This document shows, piece after piece, positions 14,664 through 22,859 of a stretch of 47,887 bases of DNA. The notes below the pieces were generated by a model. That model worked only from the letters and a program-made list of their open reading frames with translations, was not told where the DNA came from and made no database searches. Location: contig DCHO01000080.1 in assembly GCA_002315655.1 (NCBI GenBank), positions 972 to 48,858 on the forward strand. Reading direction: 5' to 3'. The first letter of the stretch is position 1. The number at the start of each line of letters is the position of its first letter. Source of the stretch: Christensenella sp. UBA1750 (lineage in GTDB: Bacteria > Bacillota > Clostridia > Christensenellales > UBA1750). A program made the translations under genes and the position numbers.

Positions 14664-16451
14664 TTAATTCAGCTTTTCCTTTGCGAACAGCTCTGCTGCT
14701 TCCAAAATTTCGTCCTTCACCATGTCCAGCGTCAGGTCTTCGTGGTCGATGCGCCCGCAAAGCACGCTCTTTTTCTCCGCGAAATATTTGAGCAAATCAT
14801 TTTGCACCATTTTTACTTCCTTTGCGGGAACATCCAGAAAGAAGCGGTTCTGCGCGCACACCAGAGTGACCACCTGCTGCCACTGGGAAAGCGGGCTGTG
14901 CACCGGCTGAATGAGCAGCTGCATAAGCCCCTGCCCGTATTTGAGCTCCTTCACGGTCGCGTCGTCCAAATCGCCCCCGAAGCGGGAGAACACCTGCATT
15001 TCGCGGTACTGCGCCAAATCGAGGCGCAGGGAACCTACGGACTTCTTCATCACCTTGGTCTGTGCCGAGCCGCCCACACGGGACACGGACAGACCCACGT
15101 TCACGGCAGGCCTCTGCCCGGCGAAGAACAGTTCGCTCTCCAAGAAAATCTGCCCGTCGGTGATGGAAATGATGTTGGTGGGAATGTATGCCGAAACGTC
15201 GCCCGCCTGGGTCTCCACGATAGGCAGCGCGGTCATGCTGCCGCCGCCCAGAGCATCGGAGAGCTGCGCGGCGCGTTCCAGCAGACGGGAGTGCAGATAG
15301 AAAACATCGCCGGGGTACGCCTCTCTGCCCGGGGCGCGTTCCAATAGCAGCGACAATGTGCGGTACGCGACGGCGTGCTTGGAAAGGTCGTCATAGATGA
15401 TTAAGGTGTCTCTGCCCCTGTCCATGAAATATTCCGCCACAGCGCAGCCCGCGTAAGGCGCAATGTACTGCAGGGAGGCTGGGTCGGAGGCCGAGGACGA
15501 CACGATGACGGTGTACGACAGCGCATCGTACTTTTGCAGGGTAGAAACCACCTTGGCCACGGACGAGGCCTTCTGCCCGACGGACACATACACGCATACG
15601 ACGTTCTTGCCCTTTTGATTTAAGATGGTATCCACCGCGATGGAGGTCTTGCCGGTCTGCCGATCGCCGATAATCAGCTCTCTCTGCCCGCGCCCGATGG
15701 GGAACATGGAGTCAATGGTGAGCAGCCCGGTTTCCAGTGGGCGGGAGACGGATTTTCGCTCCGTGATGCCCGGCGCTGGACGCTCGATGGGGTAATAGTG
15801 CTTGGAGGGCACATCCTCGCCGCCGTCAATGATCTTGCCTAAGGGGTCGATCATGCGTCCCAGCATCCGCGAGGTCACGGGAATACCGGCAGTCTTGCCC
15901 GTGCGGGTCACTTTGGTGCCCTGCAAAACCTCGCTGTCCTGCCCGAAAAGCACGATGCCCGTGGTGCCGTCCACGCGAATGTCCTGCACCATGCCCTTGA
16001 TGCCGCTTTCAAACAGCACGATTTCGCCGTACTGTACATCGTGCAGCCCGGAAATCACCGCAATGCCGTCGCCGACGGTCACGGTGGTGCCCACCTGCTG
16101 CCGGGCAAAGGCTTCCCTGTAATTGGATATGTCCTCTTTGAGCAGGGAGATCATCTTTTCCGGGTCGTATTCCCGGCGCAATCCCGATAAGTGCTCGGAC
16201 AGGCGATATAGTCTGCCCTTGGTGGACCAGTCGTAGGTGTCCTCGCCCACAAACAAACGGAAGCCTCCCACGATGGAAGGCTCAAATTTGACGGAAAACT
16301 CCACGTTTTCCGCAGCGTATTTCTTCTGAATGAACCTGCGCAGCTCCTCCAACTGTTCCTTGCTGGGCGGCGTTACGCAGTCGATGCGCGCATGGAGGAC
16401 TTTGGGCGAAAGCGAGCCGTCTTCCTCAATAAAGCTATCGTTTTCTCTCAC
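14664..16451 (-). CDS. atpA: F-type ATP synthase: delta C-terminal domain fused to alpha subunit
   Basis: A 595-residue product with a GTG start (16451) behind AAAGGGA. Residues about 20-90 match the C-terminal domain of the delta/OSCP subunit: V-T-P-P-S-K-E-Q-L-E-E-L, then P-S-I-V-G-G-F (58-64) and W-S-T-K-G-R-L (75-81), the family signature. From about residue 97 it is an ordinary alpha subunit: N-terminal helix, T-V-G-D-G-I (125-130), Walker A G-D-R-Q-T-G-K-T (262-269) and the S-R-V-G-G arginine finger. No separate delta gene occurs in the operon and the delta N-terminal domain is absent. An ATG at residue 100 (16154) has only a weak GGAAAAG ribosome site but could yield free alpha. Confidence 0.93.
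   Translation of the reverse strand: MRENDSFIEEDGSLSPKVLHARIDCVTPPSKEQLEELRRFIQKKYAAENVEFSVKFEPSIVGGFRLFVGEDTYDWSTKGRLYRLSEHLSGLRREYDPEKMISLLKEDISNYREAFARQQVGTTVTVGDGIAVISGLHDVQYGEIVLFESGIKGMVQDIRVDGTTGIVLFGQDSEVLQGTKVTRTGKTAGIPVTSRMLGRMIDPLGKIIDGGEDVPSKHYYPIERPAPGITERKSVSRPLETGLLTIDSMFPIGRGQRELIIGDRQTGKTSIAVDTILNQKGKNVVCVYVSVGQKASSVAKVVSTLQKYDALSYTVIVSSSASDPASLQYIAPYAGCAVAEYFMDRGRDTLIIYDDLSKHAVAYRTLSLLLERAPGREAYPGDVFYLHSRLLERAAQLSDALGGGSMTALPIVETQAGDVSAYIPTNIISITDGQIFLESELFFAGQRPAVNVGLSVSRVGGSAQTKVMKKSVGSLRLDLAQYREMQVFSRFGGDLDDATVKELKYGQGLMQLLIQPVHSPLSQWQQVVTLVCAQNRFFLDVPAKEVKMVQNDLLKYFAEKKSVLCGRIDHEDLTLDMVKDEILEAAELFAKEKLN
16152..16182 (-). promoter_or_regulatory. Candidate internal translation start for free alpha subunit
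   Basis: ATG at 16154-16152 (Met100 of the fusion) would begin a normal-length alpha of 496 aa. Upstream on the minus strand, GGAAAAG ends next to the ATG and a CCGGG/CCCGG hairpin (7-nt loop) precedes it. The ribosome site is weak, so this is only a possibility. Confidence 0.25.
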
Positions 16452-16469
16452 GGTTTTGTCCCTTTCGTC

Positions 16470-16961
16470 CTAATTTTCCTCTTTTGTGGCCTTGATGAAC
16501 TCGTCATAAAGCTCCCGGTCGCGCTCCGGCGTGGAGGTGTCGGCAATCAGCTTCTTGGCGGCTTCCAGCACCAGCTCCGAAAAATCGCTCTGGGCGGAGT
16601 CCAGAATGTGCGCCTTGTGCTCCTTGGCGGTCTTTTCCGCCTCGGCAATAATCTGATTCGCCTTCCCCTGCGCCTTTTCCAGATAGGCGTTGGCGGTGGC
16701 GGCCATTTCCTGCTCCTGCTCCTGCGCCAGATGCGCCATGTCGGTCTTGATGGCGGAAAGTCTGCGCTCATATTCTTCCTTGGCTCGGTCAGCCTCGGCA
16801 ACCTTTTGCGCGGTCTCCGCTTCTAAGTTTTCGTAGTATTCCTTCCGCTCATTTAAGAACTTTGTGATGGGCTTGAACAGCAGCAGCGTCAGCCCTCCGA
16901 AAAGGATCACAAAGTTCAGCATATGAATGAGCACCTGAACAAAATCAATATTCAGCGGCAT
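16470..16961 (-). CDS. atpF: F-type ATP synthase b subunit
   Basis: A 163-aa peripheral-stalk subunit with one N-terminal TM helix (about residues 8-28, F-V-Q-V-L-I-H-M-L-N-F-V-I-L-F) and a long charged coiled coil to the C-terminus. Length is normal, so it is not fused to delta as in mycobacteria. Its C-terminal end normally binds the delta C-terminal domain, which here is carried by alpha. It lies 12 nt after atpE and 18 nt before the fusion gene. Confidence 0.93.
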   Translation of the reverse strand: MPLNIDFVQVLIHMLNFVILFGGLTLLLFKPITKFLNERKEYYENLEAETAQKVAEADRAKEEYERRLSAIKTDMAHLAQEQEQEMAATANAYLEKAQGKANQIIAEAEKTAKEHKAHILDSAQSDFSELVLEAAKKLIADTSTPERDRELYDEFIKATKEEN

Positions 16962-16973
16962 GATGAATCCCTC

Positions 16974-17315
16974 TTATTTCAGCACAAAGATGATGAGGAT
17001 GGCGACAATCAGCGCGTAAATGATGGCGGTTTCGATGAAGACCAGACCCAGCATCATGGCGGAGTTGATCTTCCCGGCGGCTTCGGGCTGACGCGCCATG
17101 CCGTCTGCGGACTTGCCGATGGCAAACGCCATGCCCAAGGCACCGGCAGTGGCGACGATGCCCACGATGGCAGCGGCGGCAATCGCCTTGACCGCCACGT
17201 CGGAAAGCCCGGTCTTGGCGGTTTCGGTTTCCTCCGCAAAGGCGGGAACTGTCAGGGCAATGAGGGTCACAAGCAGCAGGGTCAGGGCAATAAAGGCAAA
17301 ATTCTTCTTTTTCAT
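16974..17315 (-). CDS. atpE: F-type ATP synthase c subunit with N-terminal leader
   Basis: A 113-aa rotor-ring subunit, longer than the usual 70-90 aa because of a signal-peptide-like leader (about residues 1-27, ending P-A-F-A-E-E) that is probably removed. The hairpin contains the loop A-R-Q-P-E-A and, in the second helix, the ion-binding Glu in I-E-T-A-I-I-Y. Thr and Tyr after the Glu resemble sodium-binding rings, but the first-helix position equivalent to the sodium-ligand Gln appears to be Met, so the coupling ion cannot be settled. It starts 1 nt after the atpB stop, with its AAAGGAG ribosome site inside the atpB end. Confidence 0.92.
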   Translation of the reverse strand: MKKKNFAFIALTLLLVTLIALTVPAFAEETETAKTGLSDVAVKAIAAAAIVGIVATAGALGMAFAIGKSADGMARQPEAAGKINSAMMLGLVFIETAIIYALIVAILIIFVLK

Positions 17316-17316
17316 A

Positions 17317-18183
17317 TCAGGCGATCTCCTTTTGATGTTTGATTTTTTTCTCTTTCACTTTTTTCTCCTTGGGCTTGGGCGGCTCCACCGCCTCACCGTA
17401 GAAGATGGAAACCAGGGTGCACAGAACGTAGGTCTGAATGACGGCATGGAGCAGCGTGAACAGCACACCGACCACGACCGGCAGCACGAAGGATAAGGAA
17501 ACGTAATAGTAAACCAGCTCCGTCACCAGCAGCCCCGAGAGCAGCGCGCCGAAAAGACGGAAGCTCATGGAGATGGGCAGGGAGAAGTCTTTGAGCACCG
17601 AAAGCCCGCCCTTTACGCCGTTGTGGACGATGCCGCCCCCCAAGATGAACAGGTAGGAGGTCACGCCCATGGCAATGGCGCCGTTGATGTCCGCAAGCGG
17701 CGCGGGAAGCGGCGCGGAGGTGCCTTTGGTGGTCAAAACCTGCAAGCCCAGCAGCTCAAAGAGCGTGGAGAAGCAGACATAGGTTCCGGCGGCAAAGATG
17801 TACGCGCCCACGAAATTGGGCTTGTGCGGGGAGTTCGCATGGGCAAGGCCGTCAAAGAACTCCACCGTTTTTTCCAGCACCGTCTGGAATTTCCCGGGAA
17901 CATAAGTAAAGCGCGGAATCGCAAAGATGCGGATGAGCGCGGCTGTGACAAGCAATATGCCCGACACCACAAAGCCGGAGATCACCGCAGGGTTCACGAT
18001 CAGCCCGAACAAATTCACCCGGTTTTCCTCATGCAGCACGCCGTCCTGCATCACCTCCGTGATGGTCTCCTCCTTTTCCCCGGAGGGCAGACCGATTGCA
18101 AAGATTGCAGATACAAGCACCGCAATGAGAATCAGCCACACGATCAGCAGCGTGCGCTTTCCCTTGTTTTTTTCGTTTTTCAT
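17317..18183 (-). CDS. atpB: F-type ATP synthase a subunit
   Basis: A 288-aa membrane stator with about six TM helices. The essential Arg is in S-F-R-L-F-G-A-L-L-S-G; the Asn that usually follows R-L-F-G is Ala here. The segment L-P-A-P-L-A-D-I-N matches the conserved P-x-A-D-x-N of the third helix. The C-terminal tail is unusually basic (repeated K-E-K-K). ATG 18183 was chosen because GAGGTGA lies 10 nt upstream; starts at 18210 and 18255 have no ribosome site. It is the first gene of the operon; no atpI or atpZ precedes it. Confidence 0.93.
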   Translation of the reverse strand: MKNEKNKGKRTLLIVWLILIAVLVSAIFAIGLPSGEKEETITEVMQDGVLHEENRVNLFGLIVNPAVISGFVVSGILLVTAALIRIFAIPRFTYVPGKFQTVLEKTVEFFDGLAHANSPHKPNFVGAYIFAAGTYVCFSTLFELLGLQVLTTKGTSAPLPAPLADINGAIAMGVTSYLFILGGGIVHNGVKGGLSVLKDFSLPISMSFRLFGALLSGLLVTELVYYYVSLSFVLPVVVGVLFTLLHAVIQTYVLCTLVSIFYGEAVEPPKPKEKKVKEKKIKHQKEIA

Positions 18184-18234
18184 TCCAAATGCGTCACCTC
18201 GAATTCCCATAAAAGTCAAATCAAAATATACCTT

Positions 18235-18263
18235 GTTATAGCACCGAAATAGCACAATGTAAA
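18235..18263 (-). promoter_or_regulatory. Sigma-A-type promoter of the atp operon
   Basis: On the minus strand, -35 TTTACA (18263-18258) and -10 TATAAC (18240-18235) are separated by 17 bp, 52 nt before atpB. Confidence 0.65.
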
Positions 18264-18324
18264 TAAGATAGCTTTAAGTTTCTGTTGTTTTTCTTGAAAC
18301 GATTTTATGTGTTCGGAATATCCC

Positions 18325-18353
18325 TTGACAACAAACATTTTTCGGGCTATTCT
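18325..18353 (+). promoter_or_regulatory. Sigma-A-type promoter of the YaiI-family gene
   Basis: A perfect -35 TTGACA (18325-18330) and -10 TATTCT (18348-18353) with 17-bp spacing lie 25 nt before the start codon. The transcript leader would be short. Confidence 0.75.
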
Positions 18354-18378
18354 ACACCCTTGCAAGGAGGAAATGCTC

Positions 18379-18837
18379 ATGCACATTCTCATCGACGGCG
18401 ACGCCTGCCCCGTTGTGCCCATCATTGACCGCGTGGCGCAGGAAAAAGGCATCCCCGTAACGCTTCTGATCGACACCAACCACGTTTTTGCATCCGACAC
18501 CATGGAAGTGAAGGTCATCGGCGCGGGACGGGACGCGGTGGACTTTGCCTTGGTGAACCTGACGCAGAAGGGCGATCTGGTCATCACGCAGGATTACGGC
18601 GTGGCGGCCATGGCGCTTGCCAAGGGAGCGCGGGTGCTGCACCAGAGCGGGAAGGAATTTACCGATGAAAACATCGACGGGCTGCTGCACGACCGCTATC
18701 TGCACGCAAAAGAGCGCCGCACCTCGGGAAAGCATCATCTGAAAGGCCCCGCCAAGCGCACACCCGATGACAATGCCCGCTTTGAAGCGGCGCTTCTTAA
18801 AATTGTGAACAAAAATTCCTCCGGGAACAATCCCTGA
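18379..18837 (+). CDS. YaiI/YqxD family protein (UPF0178, DUF188)
   Basis: A 152-aa protein with the family signature M-H-I-L-I-D-G-D-A-C-P-V at the N-terminus, G-R-D-A-V-D-F-A near residue 55, L-V-I-T-Q-D-Y-G-V-A near 73, and the C-terminal R-R-T-S-G-K-H-H-L-K-G-P with conserved basic residues. The fold is related to PIN-like nucleases, with Asp residues in the right places (D6, D8, D57, D77), but no activity is established. ATG 18379 has AAGGAGG 8 nt upstream; ATG 18373 is only 2 nt from it. Confidence 0.9.
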   Translation: MHILIDGDACPVVPIIDRVAQEKGIPVTLLIDTNHVFASDTMEVKVIGAGRDAVDFALVNLTQKGDLVITQDYGVAAMALAKGARVLHQSGKEFTDENIDGLLHDRYLHAKERRTSGKHHLKGPAKRTPDDNARFEAALLKIVNKNSSGNNP

Positions 18838-18910
18838 CCCTGCTTCGTCCATATTGTGTAAGGCCGCAGACCTTACCCGTCAAAACGAAACGTATGAAAG
18901 GAAAACGAAT

Positions 18911-20341
18911 ATGAAAAAGATTGTATCTCTTGTCCTTGCTGCAGCTCTGCTGCTGGGCACCACCGCCTGTTCCGCACTTCCCGCCGCTTCGGAGGAGCCT
19001 TCCGCTTCCCCCGAAAACGTGGGCGCGGGCGTTGTGAACCCCGTAAGCGAGATGAGCGCGGACGAGCTGCTGGCCGCGACCGGCATCGACTTAACCACGC
19101 TCTCCGCTTATGAAAACGTGTCCTTCTCCACCATCGCGGGCGATCCCATCATCGCCCAGGCGAAGTTCACCAAGGACGGCAAGGACTACACCTACCGCAT
19201 CTCCATGACCGATGAAACCACCGACATTTCCGGGATGCACTACACCTGGACGACCACCGAGGAGCGCGATGTTTCCTACAACAAGGCGACCCTTTCCCTC
19301 TCCGACGAGGGCGCGGGCGTCATTTCGTGGTACGATGTGGTGCCGGGACTTTCCTACTCCCTCTCCGTCTCCGAAAACGCCGATGCGGACGAATTGACCG
19401 CACTGGCCAACACCCTCTTTGTGCCCGCGCAGGGCGATTCCGACGGTGACCCGATGGAGGGCATCGTCACCGGCAGCGGCATTGAGACCGATCTGAACGG
19501 CCTTCTTTCCGAGATCCGCCAGAATCAGCCCATCGGCACCGCCGGTTCCTCCATGATTGCCATGAGCAACGCCGCGGCTTTTGCAAACGTGGTCACGGCC
19601 TATGAGACCGACTTGGACGAGCTGAAATCCATCGTCAGTGCCTATGCCGCCTCGCTGGATGCCGAATCCTTCACAACCTTCACCAAGCAGTTCAACATGG
19701 TCTCCGGCGCGTTCTCTCAATTCAACGAGGACACCGTAAACGACATTCTCGAATCCATCGGTCTGGAATTGGACACCGTACAGTGGGACTATGACCTCAT
19801 TTCCCGCTATCTTTCCGAGTGCTCCATCGCCATCGCCGAGGTCACACCCCTTGAAATCGCCATCCCCGCCGCCTATCAGGAGGTGCTGGACATCTATCTG
19901 GAGAATCTCTCCGCCGGTGCGGACTGGATGACGCTGGAAGAAGCCGGTCTCAACCCCGTTGTCATCTACAATACGGACAACTACCGCGACACGCTGGGCT
20001 ACATGATGATGGATGTGGACGGCGACTCCGTGCTTGAACTGCTTCTCGGCTTCACGGGCGAAAACGCCGACACCATGATCTTGGATATGTTCACCCTGAA
20101 CGAAAATCAGGAAGCCCGCCTGGTTCTGCGCTCTGCCGAGCGTGACCGCTACGAGTTCTTAGGCAATTCCGCCTTCGCCGAGCACGGCTCCTCCGGCGCG
20201 GCGGACTCCTTCGACGCTTACTACACCTACGCCGAAGGAAAGCTAAACGAGCTTTCCGCCGCTCCCAAGAACACCGACGGCATCCTGCTTGACTTCATCC
20301 CCTTCTCCGAGCTGGAAGATTCCGCCGATTCCGAGGGCTGA
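18911..20341 (+). CDS. Lipoprotein of unknown function
   Basis: A 476-aa protein with a lipoprotein signal (M-K-K then a hydrophobic stretch) and lipobox L-G-T-T-A-C at residues 15-20, so it should be anchored to the outer face of the membrane by Cys20. A Ser/Pro/Glu-rich linker follows, then a soluble domain with no motif I recognise. GAAAGG lies 9 nt before the start. The 73-nt gap after the YaiI-family gene contains a small GTAAGG/CCTTAC hairpin but no clear promoter, so the two may share a transcript. It ends at a strong terminator. Codon use matches the host genes. Confidence 0.75.
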   Translation: MKKIVSLVLAAALLLGTTACSALPAASEEPSASPENVGAGVVNPVSEMSADELLAATGIDLTTLSAYENVSFSTIAGDPIIAQAKFTKDGKDYTYRISMTDETTDISGMHYTWTTTEERDVSYNKATLSLSDEGAGVISWYDVVPGLSYSLSVSENADADELTALANTLFVPAQGDSDGDPMEGIVTGSGIETDLNGLLSEIRQNQPIGTAGSSMIAMSNAAAFANVVTAYETDLDELKSIVSAYAASLDAESFTTFTKQFNMVSGAFSQFNEDTVNDILESIGLELDTVQWDYDLISRYLSECSIAIAEVTPLEIAIPAAYQEVLDIYLENLSAGADWMTLEEAGLNPVVIYNTDNYRDTLGYMMMDVDGDSVLELLLGFTGENADTMILDMFTLNENQEARLVLRSAERDRYEFLGNSAFAEHGSSGAADSFDAYYTYAEGKLNELSAAPKNTDGILLDFIPFSELEDSADSEG

Positions 20342-20388
20342 TGATTTCCGATTTCAAAAACAAATCCGCATAAGCCTTGCGCACATAG

Positions 20389-20433
20389 AAAACCGGCTTC
20401 CTGATCCGTCATTCGGAAAAGGAAGCCGGTTTT
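20389..20433. terminator. Strong bidirectional terminator
   Basis: A perfect 14-bp stem (20389-20402 with 20420-20433) lies between convergent genes, with T-rich sequence on the plus strand and an A-run giving T's on the minus strand. Confidence 0.88.
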
Positions 20434-20434
20434 G

Positions 20435-22729
20435 TTATTTATTGAATTTTCTGCGTTTCACAGATAGGAACACGGCTGTGGAAACACAGAGCAGCGAGAG
20501 TATCAGCACCGGATTCCGCTCATCCCCCGTCTTCGGCGCGTTCAGTGAGCCGTTCCCGCTGCCGGTGAGCAGCACGGGCGCGTCTTCCGCCTGCGCATCT
20601 TCCTCGTCCTCCGGCTCTTCCTCATCTTCTTCCGGCTCGTCCTCGGGATCGTCCGCAGGCACGTCCTCATCTTCGTCCTCCGGCAGTCCGGCGCACAGCT
20701 CCAGATAATTGTTCAGCGGCGAATATCCCCCGCTGCCGGACAATTCGCTGACGGGCAGCGGCTCGCACATCAGGGCGTTGTATCTGACCGTCACCTTCAT
20801 GTTGTGGTCGTGGCTCTGCCCGCTGTAATTGTCATAGGTCACTTCGCTGAAATATGCGCTGTCCGCAGGGCCGCTCATCAGTGCCGCCTCGTCCTTGATC
20901 CAGTACCAGTGGGATTCGCCGTAAGCCGCCATGGCAGCAAGCGTCGCGCCGGAGGTCAGCGTGCCGGTTTCCAAGTCATAATAGTTGCCCATGATCTTGC
21001 GGCGATAGGTGAGATACTGGGTCTCCGCGCCGCCTGACAGAGATTTGATGGTGCTGTTGTCCCGGAAATAATCGCCCCCGCCGCAGTTGCGCACGCGCAT
21101 TGCAACCTTTCCGTCCAGAGCAAACTGGCTGTCGCTACCGTAGCTGGTCACGATCTTCCCGCGATTGTCAATGTTGATGGAAGAACGCACACCCTTCAGA
21201 TATTCATAGGTCGGGTTGATACCGTTGGAGCGCAGGATGTTGGAAAGCAGCAGCATATTCACATCCCCGATGATATAGGCGCCTTCCGCAAGTCCGGCGT
21301 TGATCACGGGATGCAGCGCCTCCGCCGAGGTGCGCTCATAGGTGATCTTCCCGTTTCCGACGCCGAGCGTGGTGTAAACGTGCACCTTTCCCTCAAATTC
21401 CAGATTGAGCAGCATCATGCGGGTGTTGGTGATGTAGCAATAATCATCCTTGCCCGTAAGTCCGTTAGCTTCCCCTTCGGTCAAAGCGTCCACGGCATCC
21501 ACGATCTTCTGCACCGCAGAAAGCTTTTCGTCGTTGGTGGCATTGCGGGTCAGCCCCAGCACGCCCGTCACGAACACGCCGTAGGTGCCGGTCTTGACGA
21601 TCAGGCGGTTGGTAAAGTCGGACAGATCCTCTTTGACCTGCCCTTCAAAGGCGTGGGTCAGGTAGAAGGTCTTGTAGATGGCGTCAATGCCCTCATCGGA
21701 AGCCAGCAGGTGCGAACAGTAGTTGTTCCAGTAGCGGATCACCTCGCGGGTGAAGTTCGCGTCGTTGTTCACCTGCTGTGCCGCAATGCGGTAGACCAGC
21801 GTGTTCACCGCATCCCGCGCCAGATTTTGAATCAGATATTCGGGAATCTTGCCGTCCCCGCCCGCAGGGGCAAAGCCGGAATCATTGTAAACCGTCACCG
21901 CAGCAGGGTCTATATCCAGCGCAGAGGTGATCGTCTCGGCAAAGGCGGCGATCAGGTTATCCGGGTAGCCGCTGTAATCCCAGGAAAAGGTTTCCGGCAG
22001 GCAGTCGGCGGGCAGAATGTAGTAGCGATCCTCGCTTGTCATGGTAGAGGGCACGCTGTTTTCGGCAGAGAAGGTCAGTTCATACTCGGAGCCGTTCTTT
22101 TTGTAGAGCACAATGAGCTGTCTGTTGTCGATGCCGCCCATGTTCCGGGCGCTGCTCTCACTGTTTTGGCACCATTTCATCAGCCCGTTGAGCAGCATGG
22201 CGTCATACTCGCTCATGAGCCTGTCCATGCCGTCTTCCATATAGGTGCGGTCAAAGTCGCGCCAGTTGTTCTGCAGCGTCATGGCCTTCTGGGTGCGGGC
22301 GTTGAACTCCACGCTGGCCTCCATCTTGCTCATTTCGGAGGTTATGGTGTCCAATTTGCCGTTCATCTCGTCGATCTTTTCATCCACGATCTCAAGCTTG
22401 CTGATCACGTCCTGCAATTTTTCCTGCACCGGGTCTTTGATCAAGCCCACCATTTTGAGGAAGTTGTAGGAGCCGTTGACCACGCCCAGCACGGAAGATG
22501 CCGCCCCGGCGATCTGTGTGAATTTCGCAAAAGAGTCTGCCAGCGCTGCGGCGGATTGTGCATCCGCGGCAATCTCCTTCACCTTTCCCACCGAGTCCGC
22601 GACCCGGTTCATGGTCTTTGTCAGGTCGGTAAACAGTTCCTCCTCCGGCGTCACGGCAAAGGACGTGACCGTCAGGCTGAACAGCATCACAAGCGTCAGC
22701 AGCAGCGCGATTCCTTTTTTCAGCATCAT
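20435..22729 (-). CDS. Sortase-anchored surface protein with helical N-terminal domain
   Basis: A 764-aa secreted protein. A signal peptide spans about residues 1-25 (ending T-S-F-A). Residues 26-190 are mostly helical, with a hydrophobic segment (I-A-G-A-A-S-S-V-L-G-V-V) followed by amphipathic coiled coils (V-D-E-K-I-D-E-M-N-G-K-L-D). A large mixed domain follows, then an Asp/Glu/Pro linker and a cell-wall sorting signal: P-K-T-G at about 732-735, a hydrophobic helix and K-R-R-K-F-N-K. The sorting motif is A-P-K-T-G rather than L-P-x-T-G. GAGGG precedes the start; ATG 22726 is equally possible. The helical head recalls alpha-pore-forming proteins, but this is only a resemblance. No sortase gene is nearby. 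Confidence 0.75.
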   Translation of the reverse strand: MMLKKGIALLLTLVMLFSLTVTSFAVTPEEELFTDLTKTMNRVADSVGKVKEIAADAQSAAALADSFAKFTQIAGAASSVLGVVNGSYNFLKMVGLIKDPVQEKLQDVISKLEIVDEKIDEMNGKLDTITSEMSKMEASVEFNARTQKAMTLQNNWRDFDRTYMEDGMDRLMSEYDAMLLNGLMKWCQNSESSARNMGGIDNRQLIVLYKKNGSEYELTFSAENSVPSTMTSEDRYYILPADCLPETFSWDYSGYPDNLIAAFAETITSALDIDPAAVTVYNDSGFAPAGGDGKIPEYLIQNLARDAVNTLVYRIAAQQVNNDANFTREVIRYWNNYCSHLLASDEGIDAIYKTFYLTHAFEGQVKEDLSDFTNRLIVKTGTYGVFVTGVLGLTRNATNDEKLSAVQKIVDAVDALTEGEANGLTGKDDYCYITNTRMMLLNLEFEGKVHVYTTLGVGNGKITYERTSAEALHPVINAGLAEGAYIIGDVNMLLLSNILRSNGINPTYEYLKGVRSSINIDNRGKIVTSYGSDSQFALDGKVAMRVRNCGGGDYFRDNSTIKSLSGGAETQYLTYRRKIMGNYYDLETGTLTSGATLAAMAAYGESHWYWIKDEAALMSGPADSAYFSEVTYDNYSGQSHDHNMKVTVRYNALMCEPLPVSELSGSGGYSPLNNYLELCAGLPEDEDEDVPADDPEDEPEEDEEEPEDEEDAQAEDAPVLLTGSGNGSLNAPKTGDERNPVLILSLLCVSTAVFLSVKRRKFNK

Positions 22730-22763
22730 TTGTACCCTCTTTATCACAGATTTTGATGCTCCT

Positions 22764-22792
22764 ATCATACTCCAAATCGTCCCGCATTGCAA
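22764..22792 (-). promoter_or_regulatory. Promoter of the surface protein gene
   Basis: Minus-strand -35 TTGCAA (22792-22787) and -10 TATGAT (22769-22764) are spaced 17 bp apart, 35 nt before the start codon. Confidence 0.6.
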
Positions 22793-22815
22793 TCCGTTTG
22801 TTTCCCGTTTCAAAC

Positions 22816-22854
22816 AAAAAATCGGTCTGCTTGATTCCGGCAAACCGATTTTTT
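22816..22854 (-). terminator. Terminator of the dapA-dapB-ddh operon
   Basis: An 11-bp stem (22816-22826 with 22844-22854) plus an inner TGC/GCA extension, followed by T's on the minus strand, sits 5 nt after ddh. Confidence 0.85.
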
Positions 22855-22859
22855 TGTAA

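Noticed and set aside
14037..15347. 436-codon plus-strand open frame
   Set aside because: Antisense to atpG and the alpha fusion gene, both certain.
21311..22756. 481-codon plus-strand open frame
   Set aside because: Antisense to the sortase-anchored protein; His/Gly/Val-rich shadow composition in GC-rich DNA.
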